64,000 nucleotides of DNA from Metellina segmentata (GCA_947359465.1 OX375879.1:18500298-18564297); one strand, 5' to 3'. Counted from the first letter of the stretch, positions 13,301-28,300 are shown. Translations and numbers: made by a program. Notes: generated by a model from the letters alone, not told the origin.

Positions 13301-16300
13301 GATAGTCCGCAATGTGCGGCTCTGGAAACTCTGCAGTTTTTTCCAATTCAATTTATTTGTACCGGCCCATATTTGAAGAGGAATAGGTTTGCTCCTTCAC
13401 AGCGGAAACTCGTTCTGAGCGCTAATGGGATCGTGACGTACCAGCGGGGAAGTCAGAAACGTTTTCTACACAACTGAATCGGATGTCGCCTTGAATTGTT
13501 CAACTCGCTGAAGACGAATCCTTCACCACAAAACGACGATTTCTGTTTCAATCAATAGCTGATAATACGAGGGTTGTAAACAAAGTAGTGGCAAAACATC
13601 GGGCATACGCAAACAGGATATCAGAGCAGTGAGTAGACACTGTTGTCAATGTGTAGAGTACATAAAACCGTCGATCCAGTAGAATGGGTAGTTCCTGCGT
13701 GGCGTTGAAGTGGACAGTTTCGTTTGTACCGCTCCAAATCATGTTTACAAAAAGTGATCAGTTCCTACACACGGATGCTCATTCACGACATGAGTACCCT
13801 TTTTGAATAAAACGCTGCTGAAAAGTGTGAAAAACAGAAATCTACAAGCCCATTAACCGGCGGGAAAAATCGGGACATTTTTGTTACTTTTTTTTTAAAC
13901 TGCCGTATCTATATCTTGTCACAAAAAAGTTTTTAATTTTTAAAATATCGCAGTATACCTCAGAATGTACTCTTTCTTACGGTACTATTATTTTTGAAAT
14001 CGGTTATTAATTAAATTGGATGCGATCAAAAGTTGGTGATACAAAATTCGGAATCTGGATATTTTCGCTACTTTTTGTCACAACAGTTATATCTACAGAA
14101 AAAACATTTATTTTTTAAATTTGAGAACATCACTGAATACATTACATTACACTCTTTCTTATGGTACAATTATTTTTTAAATTGGTTAATAAATAAAATC
14201 GATGCAATTAAAAGTGGGTCATACAATTTTCGGAACTTTCACATGTCGTAATTTCCGATACAAAACTAAAACTGTCATATCTATATCGTATTACTATTAG
14301 TTTTTAATTTTTAAAATATCGCAGTATACCTCAGAATGTTCTCTTTCTTACAGTACAATTATTTTTAAAATTGGTTCATAAATAAATCGGATGCAATCAA
14401 AAGTTGGTGACACAAATTTCGCAATTTTTATTTCGCGGAGCAAATTCGCGGAGGGTTGTATTTTTTACTATCGGGTTTGCCAGATATCAAATTTATCGTA
14501 GCATTTTTTCCCTCTGTTTTCAGACGGTTTACCGAGAAAGTACAAAGTACAGATCGTAAAGTTTTCAGATTAACACGGTTTACTTAAAATTGTACAGGGA
14601 ACAAGATGCAGAAGATTTTTTACTGATGCGGCTATTAGTCTAGGGTGCATTAAGTGTTAAAGTAAAAATAAGTGAAATCACTTGCGAAAGAGGTATTGGA
14701 CCCGGGGGTCGGCGAGCAGGTTGCGAAGCCCTCGCTGTGACGTCATGGACCGGAAAGTGAAATTAGGATAATACAAATTGTTCAGATAGTTTCACTGTGC
14801 GAAAGGAATGTTGGTTTGCGAAGCAAACCAAATAGCATATGTAAAAGGAATGTTGGTTTGCGAAGCAAACCAAATGGGATTGCGTAGCAATCCCCGGTGG
14901 TTGGCGAGCGTAAGCGAACAGGGGGCGGAGCCTCCTAGTTTAATAAAAAAATATGGGTGAACTGGGTTTGTGGCAAAGCCGTTGTCTCTGCGGTCAAGTA
15001 GCGGCAGGAACCTCCAAGAGGTGCCACTTGGTAACTAGTGGGGGCCGATAGCGGTCTCTACCTGCTGCCCTAGACCTGCTGGCTTACGAATTAAGGCTAT
15101 TTTGTGTAAACATTAGGTGTGTGCAATGAATCAGAGATGATGATATCGTTACAGCCGCCCACGCTACCGGATAAAAGGTTGCGGGAACGGACTGCTGTTC
15201 TGATGGGATACTGAGTTGCAGGCGCCCTTCTAGTAGATACCTGGGAGTATTTTGACTCATGACTTGGGGACAGTAGTGCGATGAATAGCTATGGGGTCTG
15301 ATCGTCTCTAGCGGACGGTATGACGATAAATTCCACCTGAAGCTTCGGTAGTCTCGTTTTGATTGATATTTATGAGCAGAGACCAGTGCCTTGGGTCGAC
15401 CACGTCTACCCTGCTTAACCAGTAGTGTCGGCGGTGGTTTGGGGTGGCGTGTCCCATGGCCCTTCCATTCCTTCGAAGAGTTCCTAGCCAAAGGCTTATC
15501 CGTTGTGTGCTTTCAATAGCGCTGTGGGGAAGGGAGTGTTCCTCCAACTGGATGGTTGGTTGGCATAGAAACGAAGGTAGTAAGCGCCAAATTTTAAAAG
15601 AATTTACATGATTCTATATTCCAAAGCCGGTGACACTGAAAAGGAGGTGTTCGTAACTCACGAAGACCAGTTCCGAAAAAACTCACAAGATGTCACGGAC
15701 GGAAACTTGAAAACTCTTGGCTCTAGGAAGTAAGTGAAACGTTCAACGTGCTTGTTCTGTAAAATTTAGTTTGCCATGCTAACCTCCTTTAAAGTGTCAA
15801 CGCTTCAATTAACGTCGCACGACCGCAACGTACGGGCTATTGGCGACGGGGTCCGGTATCCAGACCAGGACAAGGTAATTTTAATTAATGTCGTACTAGA
15901 GCAACGTAACGGGCTATTCGCGGTGGTGCCCCGGGATAGCATTCCAAGCATCTGGACAAGGTAAGGTAATTTTAATTAACGTCGTACAAGAGCAACACAA
16001 CGGGCTATTGACGACCGTCGGGGATCAATACCTTAAGGGAAAGATCCGATCAGACCAAGACAAAGAGTGTAAATTCCAAAGCAGAAATTCAAGTAAGCCT
16101 TTGGTTAATGAGTCGTGCTTTATTTCATCTTCAAACGACACCTGAAGAGCGAGTTTCCTGCCTTACTAAGCTGCCAAATATTTCCAGGACTTCCCTGTTA
16201 AGCCGTAGTGGCTTCACCTATCCGAGCTGGAGGGGCTGCACCTTCAAACAAGAAAGCCCTGGATCCATATCGAAGGGAAAGATAGGAGGGCAACGCCTGG

Positions 16301-19300
16301 TAATTTTAAACTACGGTCAGGTGAAGAGAAGAACACATGAGCACACTCTCCAAACTTCCACACTACGCCACTTGAGGACACTTTTGTCCACGACGTGCTC
16401 TAGCAAAGCAGTCTTTGGCTGGGCAGCGTTTCAAAGTCGCAACCGTCCGGTTGATGATCCGTCACTGTTCCGAATGGGTACCCGCGGCCCCTAATGCCGT
16501 AAGGGCCCGCCAATGGGAGAACCCGGGACACGTTATGACATTAAAAGTTTAAAATGACAGAAAGATTGAAATTATGAAGATAAAATTAAAAGTTTACTTT
16601 ATCAGCAACACCAAGGGGTGAGCACCATTCAGCACGCCATTTTAATCGAACAGGTCCATCGCTGACAATTTGACGGGTGATGTGGTCAAGGTAAGCGATG
16701 AGGGCAAAATGTCGCAAAGAACAACAAAACACGGAGCGAGCGACCACGGGGTGCCGAAGGGCAGAGATGAGTGGGAATTGTCAAGCAATACCCAAAAGGG
16801 CATTTTCATCCCAAATTTCATCTCGGAGAAATGTTCCCCAAAAGTTGCAGTCTGTTGATCTTTACCGACTCCTGGTGGTAAACAAAATTGGAGTTGCAAA
16901 CTCGCCACCCCGACACGAGATATTGACGATATAAGGAGTGACGTTTCTCGGAATAGCTTCGATGTTTGGAGGGGGAGAAGTCCGTTGTAAACGCGGCCTT
17001 AAGTTAGTGATTGACGAGTGGAGAACAATCTTACCTTCCGCAGAGTGCGAGTATGGGGTAGGTGGCGATCATCTTGATGATGAGCGCGCCCACCCCTATC
17101 ATGACGAAGGGATCGTCCGCGTTGTACATCTTCATGACGTTGTGCGCGACGTGCGAACCGAAGGTGAGGAAGCCGAAGCAGCCAGTCACCGAGTACACGC
17201 AGAAGAGGAAGGCCATGGCCAGGCTGCTGGACTTGATGAAGTTGCAGAGGTTGCGCTCCCGCATGCACGAGTAGATGGGGACCACCACCTCCTGACACTA
17301 GACACAGGGATGACACTGCTTGTCAGAACGAACAATCAGCTCAATGTCACAGGCCCTCTTCACATCAAGCGTTTTTGAGCCCAGCTTTCCGTAAGCATTC
17401 AAATATGCTTTTTTATTCCTCGAATTCAAGTTTCTAACTTTGGGATCGTTGAAGATAGAGTGAAAATTTCAGCGGATTTCAAATCAGCGTAAACTTAACA
17501 GCAGCAAATCTACGCCAGAACGATACCAAAAACAGATTTATTATTTGACTATTTACCATTTGATTATTTAATTATTTACCATTTGATTACTTACCATTAA
17601 TTATTTACCATTTCATTATTTAATTATTTGCCATTTGATTATTTAATTATTTACCATTTGATTATTTAATTATATACCATTTGATTACTTACCATTAATT
17701 ATTTACCATTTCATTATTTAATTATTTGCCATTTGATTATTTAATTATATACTTGAAGAATATCCCTTTTAAGGTATCGATTTGATGTAAAATTTTCCAC
17801 AGATTTCAAATACGTTGAAATGTTTACTCTATCTTCAACGATCGCAAAGATAGAAACTTAAATTAGAGAAATAAAAATATATAATTTAATGCTTACGGAG
17901 AGCTGACCTCAAAAACGCGTCATGTGAACAGGAACATAGAAGTAGAGAATGCACAATTTATAGCGTTAGGGACTTAAAATATCTTCAATCTACATCCGAA
18001 AAATCAAATTAATGCAAACGAGAAAGATGTTTAAAATTTTTTTTTTGTAGCTGGATGATTTTAACCCTCCTGGTGGTTGTCTCGACGAGGTATCTCTTGT
18101 CATTGGCCAAACTGACCACATCTCGGTCACAAAAAAACATCGGCAGTATTTTGATGACCGAGATATCTCGTCATAAGAAAAATTAAGAAAAATCCGATCT
18201 TGAAGGACGAGACATCTCGTTGGAACCACTTGGAGGATTAAAGTAAACAGCACATAGAACATAAAGTATTAGCATTACATTCAAGAAATATATGAGTGCT
18301 CAGTTAAAATCAAAGCTAAAATTCTAAACACTACTTACATATGAAAACAAAAATACGAATCCGCAGCATCATGCTGAATTTATGTAAATAATAAATTCCT
18401 GAAATGTCCGACACCTGTCTGTATATCACGAAAACTGCTAAGAAATTTCTAAAGATACAGAAGAGAAACACAACCAAAAGAAGTTACAGGGATCGAACTT
18501 ACGCCATTTCCAACTCGCAGACTGCAAGCTCAGTGGGTAAACCCACCGAGCCCCGGCGGCTTCCATGAGTGTTTGGATAGTTTAACACGTCAGTATTGAT
18601 ATTTGAAGAATAAATTCAGTTTCGTATTTCCAAAGTATCCCAAATTGTGGTAATTTTAATAGAAGTGTTTTCAATCCCCAAGTACAAGAATTTTAAATCG
18701 AAGAAAAGCTGAGGATGTTTCATTTGTCTGAGTAGTTTAATCTACTGAATGGTCGGAGAGGTATGTACGTGTCCACAGCTCCATCCCTGTGAGCCTCGGT
18801 CCAAATTTGGCGTGTGTTTGCGACTATACTTCTTTAAATGGGTTGGTTTTTTGGCGCAAGGGTCGTATTTGGGCAAGCTGTGCCAAACACAAGACAACTT
18901 CAAGTAAAACACGTCGTGAAAGCAAAACAGGCATATTGGGAAACAGTTGTTGGATGTAAGCAGAAAACGAACGCTTGAGAATCCTGGGAGAAGGACCCTC
19001 GAGTTTACTGAAGGCAGTAAACCCGACGTGAAAAGAAAATATCACCTGGGGTCCGTGAAGCCATCTTAAGATGACCCCTGAGGTCAATCAAATGGGTGAA
19101 ATCCTAATCTATTTAGATATAAAAAAAGTGAATGTGTGTGTATATTTTCTATACCAAAAATCTACACCATTTGAACAATCCACACCCAATTGGGTACACT
19201 TATACTTGAGAACACTGCGGAAAACATTGGCTATTACCTTCCTGTCTCCAGGCCAATCTATAGCACTTACAATCATGAAAATGGGCACACCGGTAGTCCT

Positions 19301-22300
19301 AAGAGTGCCCTTGAAGCCCCAATTTTAAAATCTAAAGTTTGTTTTCCTGCAATAATTGGATATGAACAAGGAAACACGTTCTACAGGAAACTGTAAGATA
19401 CAGTGTTTCTTATTTAAGACACGCGTTTTTCTCTATAAGCATAATTTTGTCACAAGGAACGCCATGCGAGTAATAATTAAAATATTTAAGTTTTCATAAC
19501 TTACATTTTGTAGTGTAACGCGAGAAGCCCAAACGAAAAACTCATTGATAATAAAAGCGTAATTTTGTTATTTCAGATCTGGTCAACCAGAATTAATGTT
19601 TTATTTTATAAATTTGATTTCGAATCCCGTGTTTGAGTTAACACAGGGAAATGTCGCGGTCATATTTGAACATTTTAAATGCATATACACAGTCCAGTCA
19701 CATGAATGTGACCACCTGTCAAAAGCCAGAATAACCACCTTTGGCAGAGCGGACCGCTGCGAGACGTGCAGGAAGAGAGTCAATTAGGTTTCTGAAGGTG
19801 CTCACTGGGTTGAGCCATGCCGACTCCAGTGCCGTGGCCAGCTGCGCTAGATTACGCGGTTGAGGATCCATGGCAATAGTTGCAGGGTGTTTGCTTTCAG
19901 ACGTTTCACGCCGTATACGCCAACGTCCATCTGTCCGATGGAGCATAAGACGTGATTCATCGGAAAAAGCCACCTGTCGCCACTCGGTGGACGTCCAGTT
20001 GCGGTACTGGGGTGCAAATTCCAGCCTTCGTCGCCGATGAACAGCAGTCAGCATAGGTGCATTAACCAGGCGTCTGCTGCGGAGGCCCATGCGCAGCAAC
20101 GTTCGCTGAACCGTTGTTGAGGATACACTCTTGGTAGCCCCTTGGTTCATCTGGGCGGTCAGTTGCTCAACAGTTGCACGTCCATTCGCCCGAACGCATC
20201 TCCGTAGCCTTCGTTCGCCTCTGTCATCTATAGCCCGTGGTGCACCACATGTGCCACGCCGCTGATTTTGGATAGTGCCATTTTGCCATGCACGGTATAC
20301 TTTTACCAGGGCGGCACGCGAACAGTTCACAAAATGAGCCGTTTCCGAAATGCTTCCACCCATGGCCCGAAAGCCAATAATCATGCCCTTTTGGACGTCG
20401 GATCAATCGCTACGTTTCTGCATTACGTTAATGCTTTCCGATGCCCTAGGACATCCTTTATATTCACTCCACTGCAAAGTGCTGCCACCTGCCTTTTGTT
20501 ATTGATTATTTCACGTTGACGTCGAAAGTAGGTGGTGGTCACATTCATGTGACTGGACTGTGTATTTGCATCCGAAGTAAATTGTATAAGATATGAAATA
20601 GTTAAAACGAACTGAAGTTTTCTTCGTACGACTTATATGATTGCTTTTTCTATGTAATGTAGGTGATTATTTGAATTCACTTTTCAATCAACATTTAATC
20701 ATTTCAACCCGAGCAACGCCCTCTTATTCAGCTAGCAGTGAATAAAAATGGACTCTCGGTACTTCTGGGTGTATGTCGGTCGGTACTTGAATTTCTGTCG
20801 CACTGACGTAGGTCTAACTGGCTGAATTGGTAATGAGGTTTTAGCCTACTTGTAGAAGCGATGAATGAACGAGAGGAATACAAAAAAAAACCTTACCTGG
20901 TAACCCAATCCTAGGACAGGAAACATCGAAAACATAATAGACAAGTTATCCGGCCTGAAAGAGAAAAAAACGTATGAGATGTTGGAAACAGGAATGAGAA
21001 TGGTGGAAAATATGAAATGATCCGCCAAACTTACGACAGACATTATCAAGTAAGATACACACAACGAAAAACTTTACTGTCGCCAAAAGAGAGAAATACA
21101 CCCAGTGAGGAATGCACCCGATACAAACAGAACCTGCACCGGCTAAAACTCGCAGGTTGCTAGCGAAGTGGACCTACCTAATGAAACGCGACGGCCCCTG
21201 TAAAATGGTAATTTAAATTAACGTCGTACTAAAGCAACACAACACCTGCAAAATCGGGTGTAATAGTGTTTTGTTTTAAATTTCTTTGTTAAACTTCCAA
21301 GCGTTTCGACGAGATTTCTCGTCCAATATCTGGTCAATTTCACAAAGGACGAGACAGCTCGTCCAAGATATGATCGATTTCACAAAGGACGAGATATCTC
21401 ATCGAGACAAAACTATCGTAATACTCGAAGGGAAGATGAAAATCCAAGTAAGAAAAACAAATCGTCCCTTACCCTGAACTGGTGAGACTTTGAGACACGA
21501 ATTTGCACCCGAGGTTGGCCAATATAGGGTAGTTTTTGACGCAAAAATAAACCACGTAAAATGTAAATAAAATTTTCCAACGATGCACTTTTTATTAAAA
21601 GCATCCTCTATATCAGGGATGGCGAACCTATGACCCATGGGTCAGACATGTGACCCACGCAGGCTTTTTAACTGACTTACACGTTGAATTTTAAAACTTT
21701 TCATCACATACATAAAGAATTTTAACTATTTTTCGAACCACTCTTTTAAAAAATATGAAGAAATACAAAAGTTAATAAAAAACTTAAAAATGAAAAAAAA
21801 AATGCATAAATGATATTTGTAAATTGTTTTAGATTTGTGTAATGCTGTTTTTATATAATGCTGTTTTAAGATTTATGTGAGAATATTAGGATATTTATGA
21901 CGAAACTTGACTAGGGATTTGGAAATGAAAATCATGAAATATTTTCCTCAATTACAAAAACATTTTCAAAACACAATAGCAATGGAAAATACGCTTGACT
22001 TTCAAGAAAATGCAATCACAAATATTTCATGATTATACTGGAAATAAAACAAGCCTTTGAGGACAGATTTAATCAATTTAAAAGTATGGAAAATACATTT
22101 CACTTTATTTTATATCCATACAAAATGAAATTCGAAACAATGGAGTTAAACGAATTTAAGTGGCTATGCATCCATGATTTAGGAATGAAATTAGTTGAAT
22201 TTCAAAGCAGCATAGTTTGGAAAAGTAAATTTGATAACTTGATTTCCGAAGTAGGAGGGAAAATGTCTGAAATGTGTGCAAATTATAATGATCCCACACT

Positions 22301-25300
22301 AAAAATTGAAAATATTATACTAAACGTATGGGATTCTTTACCAAATAATCTATATATATAATACTCTTACGCGGCACGCAAAAAAGAAGCTATTTGTTAT
22401 CGCGTGTTGGCAACATTGTAAGATTGTTTATCACCAAGTCTCGCTTCTCAATTGAATTTATAGCTTATCGGATGAAATTTTATTGAAAAAGGAAATGAAT
22501 TTTAGTTAAGCTGTTGCAGTTTATAATTATAAATCAAAGAAAGCGGAGGATCATTTCAGGGCCATTTAAAAAACGGTCCTTTTCAGGGCCAACAATTGTA
22601 GTTCAATAAGACGCTTGCACTATAACTTTCGACAACAAACTCAATGAAAAAGTGTGGGTGACTCAAGAATGCTGGAAATGTACACACAAACAACATGTTG
22701 GGTATTCAATTTCCAAAGCAGCGCTCACATTTCGACTCAAAATTTGTTCAAAGTTTGAATTCTGATATCAGGGTACTGTATATATATATATATTATGTAA
22801 TACAGCAAATCTAGATTTTTAAAATATCTTTTTGGAGTATCATATTTTGTAAACAATCCTTTCTGCTAGGACACATGTCTTCATTGATGCGAGCGAAGCG
22901 AGCATAGGCTCGCGCAGCGAACCAATGAGGATTGCAAAGCAATCCTCCAGGGGTTGGCGAGCTTTAGCGAGCAGGGGGCCGGCCCCCTAGTTGTATATGA
23001 ATGAAGAAACTTGCTACTACTATTTTAACGATGTTTGGATCCACATATTCATGTAAAAAACACTTTAGAATATCTTTATCTGCATCCATTTTGTTCCAAA
23101 AACCAAAGAGCGCGGAAGTGCAGAACGGATAACACAGCTGACTAAACGGGCGTGCCAATCGGGTAGGCTGTTCAAGCGGGAAAAGGAATTCATAATTCAT
23201 TCAGGTTAAAGCGGGTAAAGCAGGCGGAAGCAGGGAAATAGGTGCACTAGAACCGCACCAATACAGTTTTCGTTACTTTTCTTCCCCGCTCAACTGCCGC
23301 GATAAAGCTGGTGCCCTATGGACGTACCAGTCGATAGGCCGGTCATGTGAACAGCGTACCATATTCCTATGTATATCGAGCTTCCGTTCGAACGATCGGC
23401 CCTCGGTAGCAATAAATTGCCCGATTCAGCAGTTTTCTGCTTGTGAATGCTCCAGTAGAACTCAAGGTATTTTGGCACCCGCGTTTTGTGTCAACATCAA
23501 ACGCGCGTTAGAAATCGCCTCATGTGAAAGGGGCCTTAACCACCTTACAATGAAGTTGGACTGGATAAGGAAACAAATGTATAAGTGTGCTAAATGCTTC
23601 TTAAGTAATTTAATACATTTTAATCTACCGGTGGGGTTTCTTTTCGTAGGTAAATCGAGTGTTTAGAGTCGATTCAGACGAATATTACTTTCGTATACTC
23701 TCGGTTTTAACCATTGCTGTTTCTTACCCGATAGAATAATAATTCATTCAGAAATAAGTTTCGAGAAAAGAGAATCCTAAAGAAGCAAGCCAAGAAGAAG
23801 GTAAGAGAAAAAGAGAGAAGAAAAGCTGCGCATTGAGCAGCAGATAAACACAGCACGCGATGCTGATTCGCAGATTCACCGTTTGAAACCGAAAACGTCG
23901 TCCTGCTGCAGTCACACAAAGGGAGGCGCAGAACCTGATCTTCGATCTGCGGACTTTTCAACTTCGAACGAAACGACATCTTCGTATCGCAGACTCGTGG
24001 TGCTTCAATCTGTACGACACCTTCATGGAACTCAAAACGGATAAAAAGTTGTACAAGGCACGGATTTCAAAAAAAAAAAATATTAACAGGAATCAAATTC
24101 AAATTTCTAAAAAAAATCGGCGTAGTGTAAAAATTCACGTTTAGAGGTACTCTAAAAGAAACTCACGGCTGAAGACTGAAAATTTGTACATCTTTTGCTC
24201 ACTCGCGTTAGAAATTTCTCTTTTTTTTTCGACTTTAACACTTAATGCAACTTAAGCTAATTGTCGCATTGAAAAAAATATTTTTTATCTTGTTTCCTGT
24301 ACAATTTTGAACAAACCATGTTAGTTTCGTAATTTTCTTATCCGTATTTTCTCGGGAAATCGTATAAGAGTCGAGCAAAAACAGCGAGTTTTCAATCCTG
24401 CGGCAGAGGAAACTTTTTTTTAATATAGAGAGAAAAGAATGCTAGAGTATATATCCTTTAAGTCAGTGCTCCCCAACCTTTTTATAACCGCGGACCAGAT
24501 CAAAGTTTGATAATTTTAACGCGGCCCGCTGAAAGGGGGACGTTGATTGTTTTGTTTTAATGATTTTAATTTAATTGCATTTGAACATGCCTTCAAAATA
24601 AAATATAGTTACACCAAAAAATGAATATAAAGTGATTTAACATTTTAACTCACTAGAACGCTAAATCAATGAGAACCCTGAGTTTGTTTCTTTGCAACGA
24701 GACTGTTTCATCTGGGGGTAATAGGAGACAATGACACCCGAAGTGTGTTGCTTATGTCCAGTTTATTCCGTTGTTTTGTTTTGATTACTGTCATTGCAGA
24801 AAACCCCGCTTCACACAGATAGGTTGTCGGAAATGGCAATAGGGATTTAAGTGCTGTGGTGGCGATTTCAGGGTATTCCGCCATGACTTTAATCCAGAAC
24901 ACCGACAGAGTTGTATCGAACGTAGTTTTAAGGCCACCTTCATTTGCAATCTCCAGCAGTTGATCTTCTTGCACAGACATGCTAGATTCGCCTGATTTGT
25001 TGACAAATGGGTCGCGGATCCATGCCTTACTAGTTCGTGCGTCTTTTGTGGTCGGGAAGTAGCGCTCGAACTCTTTTAAAAGCAAAGACAGGGATCGTAC
25101 ACCAACTGGGAGAATGAATGTTTAGGCTCAGTCTTGCCTAAAATATCCGCTTATGACTGAACACCATTTGATGTCCAAAAGGCCTCTGTTCACGCACCGT
25201 CCCCACAACTTCAGTTTGGCTTTAAATGCAGCTACTTTGTCTGCCAACTTGAAAACAGCTGTCACATTTGTCACAATTGGAAAATAGAGACGTACAGAAT

Positions 25301-28300
25301 TCAGAAATCACAATTGAAGCTCTAGTAACAGAACAAATTTCAAGTTCTGATTTATCGCCTCCTAATTTGAGTGGACATTTCATAGATAAGAACCGCTCAA
25401 ACCCGAGAGAAATACACCACAGTAAATAAAATGGAAATAATTTAATGTTCCTTGGGCGGCCCGGTACCATTTGATCCACGGGCCGGTACCGGTCCGCGGC
25501 CCGGGGGTTGGGGACCACTGCTTTAAGTTACAGAAAGTCGAGATTGCTTATGCTTACTCCATATATTGAAGACGTTCTTACGCAACATGTGAAGCATTCG
25601 TTAAAAGCAGTGGTATTCTTTTTGTAAAAGCGCTGTAAAATCAAAGTTCTGTTTATTAAAAATTGCAATCGATTGAGCTCAATTTGTCTACACTGATGAA
25701 ATTTATTTCTAACACAAGCTCCGTTATTCCACATGCCGCTGAATGGAATTTCCAAGAAAAAAATACGTTTGCTTCAAACTATATTAGTCACGAATGCCGT
25801 AAACACTTAATTTTTAGCCTCCTTTGGTAAATAGAACTAGGGTTAGATATGCAGCCTATCATACCCACAGGGTTCTAAAATATAAGTACCAAGATGTGGT
25901 GTGGATTGGTCAAACGGTCTAGATTTATAAAGACAGACACCAACTCTGCTTTATATATTTAACAGAAGTTCCGTTATTCCACGTGACCCTGAACGGAATT
26001 TTCAAGAAAATATGCCGTTTGTTCAAACTAAATGAGTCACGAAGGCCGTAAAAATTTAATTTACCTTCCTCTCATTGATTGTCATTTCACCGTGGTTCAA
26101 GATTACGTCGGGTTGTCCTCGGATCTTTCTCTTAGGGCAGTGTTTCCCAAACTGCTGACATATGTGTACCCCTTCTATAATTTTGTAACGCTGAGTACCC
26201 CTCGTCAAAAAAATGGATGCATTTTAATAACAATCAAAATATATATATTTTTTTCTTTTTACACAAAATAATAAGAAAAGAGAAATAAAATTTTTCATAA
26301 CAAAATATAAAAGTTATGTTATAAATAACGTTTATTTGGATTAATCAGAAGGATGAAATTGTTTGTGCTGAGATAACAGATCGTCATAATTTGGCTCCCT
26401 GGTTGTTCATTTTAATCTGAGATGTGGTTCCACGTCCAATAGTCTGTTCCTTTTTATCGACTTAATGTCTACAAATGCTGAAAAAGCAACTTCACATAAA
26501 TATGAAGTTGGAAAAGGCAAGATGTATTTTAGAACTTGTTCTGTTAAAACCGGATGATACACAAGTTGCATTTGCAACCAGAATGATGTTTAAGTACTCT
26601 CCTTGTATTTATTTTTCAAGAATCCGTCTGAAGCCGATTCCAACAATTGCTCTTCTTCCGCATGCGACACATCTTCTGGCATGGATGTTGTGTTAATGTT
26701 AAACGGATATCTTATCCATTCAATATTTTTGGTTAAATCAGGGAAATAGTTTTTCAAGCCCACTTGCAAACTCTCCAAATGCTGTGTTATGCATTTCAGA
26801 GTATCAGCATCCATTTTAGTAGTCGAACGTGTTATAAACTCATGAAGAGATGTAAACGAGTCTACTTCTCCATTACCAACTCTCTTTTGCCATAACTTCA
26901 GTTTTGCGATGGCAGTGTTCACTTTATCTTGAACGTGAAACAATGAAATTTCTTTGCCTTGTAACGATAAGTTAAGACAATTTAAAACAGAGACTATATC
27001 TGTTAAGTATGGTAGTTTACAAAACCATTTCCAGTCATGTAAACAATTTCTCAACTCAAATCTATCATTAAGAAAACATTGAAGTTCATGTCTAAGTTCA
27101 AACAATCCATTTAGAATTTTTCCTCGAGATAGCCAACGAACATCGGTATGTTAAAGAAGCTGGGTATGACTACTTCCCATTTCTTCGCATATTTGCGAAA
27201 AAAGTCGTGCATTCAAAGGACGGTTTTTAATGTAGTTAACGATTTTCACGCTTTCATCCAGAACTTTCTGTAGATCAGTGGGCATCTGACGTGTTTCCAA
27301 AGCCCCTCTGTGTATGCAACAATGTGTGAATATGACATTTGGGGCAACATTTTGAATTCTTGCAACGAGTCCTTTATTATTTTCGACCATAAATTTTTCT
27401 CCATCTGTGCTTATTATTACATTCATAATTTGTCATCCTTCTCAAACCCGTTTTCCACATATTTACGGAAAAAGCCACAAACTTTGCATGGTGCAGTCAT
27501 GAAATCAATAAAATAAACACCTGTGATATCAAAACACAGATATTTCGTACCTTTATATGTATAACGCTTTCGATCGCAATGTTCCTGAGAGATCATAATG
27601 ACGCTAACAGCTGTCCACGAAGAGTGCGAATAAAATTAAAATATTCGGTCCAAACATCCGGTAAAGATAAGAGAGTAGAATAAGCAAATTTCAACCCAAT
27701 CTACGAGAGGAGTGGGGAATGAAGCCCTGGATAGAGGGTGAACGAAGTAAGTTGTTTCTGTAACGAAGTGTGGTATATTTCTGCCGTGTCACAAAACTGT
27801 CTTCACTTGACCCATGAGAACGTAGAATTAGGCGCAGCTAAGCACACTGCAGTGCTTATCCCCACCAAACTCCGGCGCAACGCGTACCCCCACCAAACTC
27901 TTCCCGTACCCCTGGGGGTACGCGTACCACACTTTGGGGCAACACTTTTAGAGGATTGATACCGGACCCCCATCGTCAATGGCCCGTAGTGTTGCTCTAG
28001 TACGACGTTAATTAAAAATTACCTCTCATACTGATGACGAAAAGATCGCATACCAGTTGCAAGAATGCCACAAGTAAAACACATTTTTACAAAACTAAGT
28101 GCAAGACTATCCACCGAAATGTCGCCATTTTTACCGAAAATGAATGCACAAGCATGGGGTTATTCGTAGTCACTCCAAAAATAAAAATCAAATTCTGTAG
28201 TATAGTCGCCTAAGAAAAACACTTTCAGCAGAAGTGCGATGAATATGAAATGGATTATATGGATGGATACATCATGTATGCATATTTGCTTACGAAGTAA

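Larger units (their letters stand above)
26079..28025 (+). repeat. SINE A copy split by a hAT element
   Basis: The left half 26079-26137 (inverse SINE: ACCGTGGTTCAAGATTACGT, GTCCTCGGATCTTTC) resumes at about 27955 (GGATTGATACCGG, CCCGTAGTGTTGCTCTAGTA, GACGTTAATTAAAAATT). This orientation is opposite to most SINE A copies in the window. The hAT 26138-27947 lies between. Confidence 0.75.

Noticed and set aside
15084..15491. 135-codon minus-strand ORF
   Set aside because: In an unclassified GC-richer segment; no recognisable domain or splice context.
16938..17378. 146-codon plus-strand ORF
   Set aside because: Antisense of the GC-rich SLC38 exon F; the minus strand has family motifs and splice sites.
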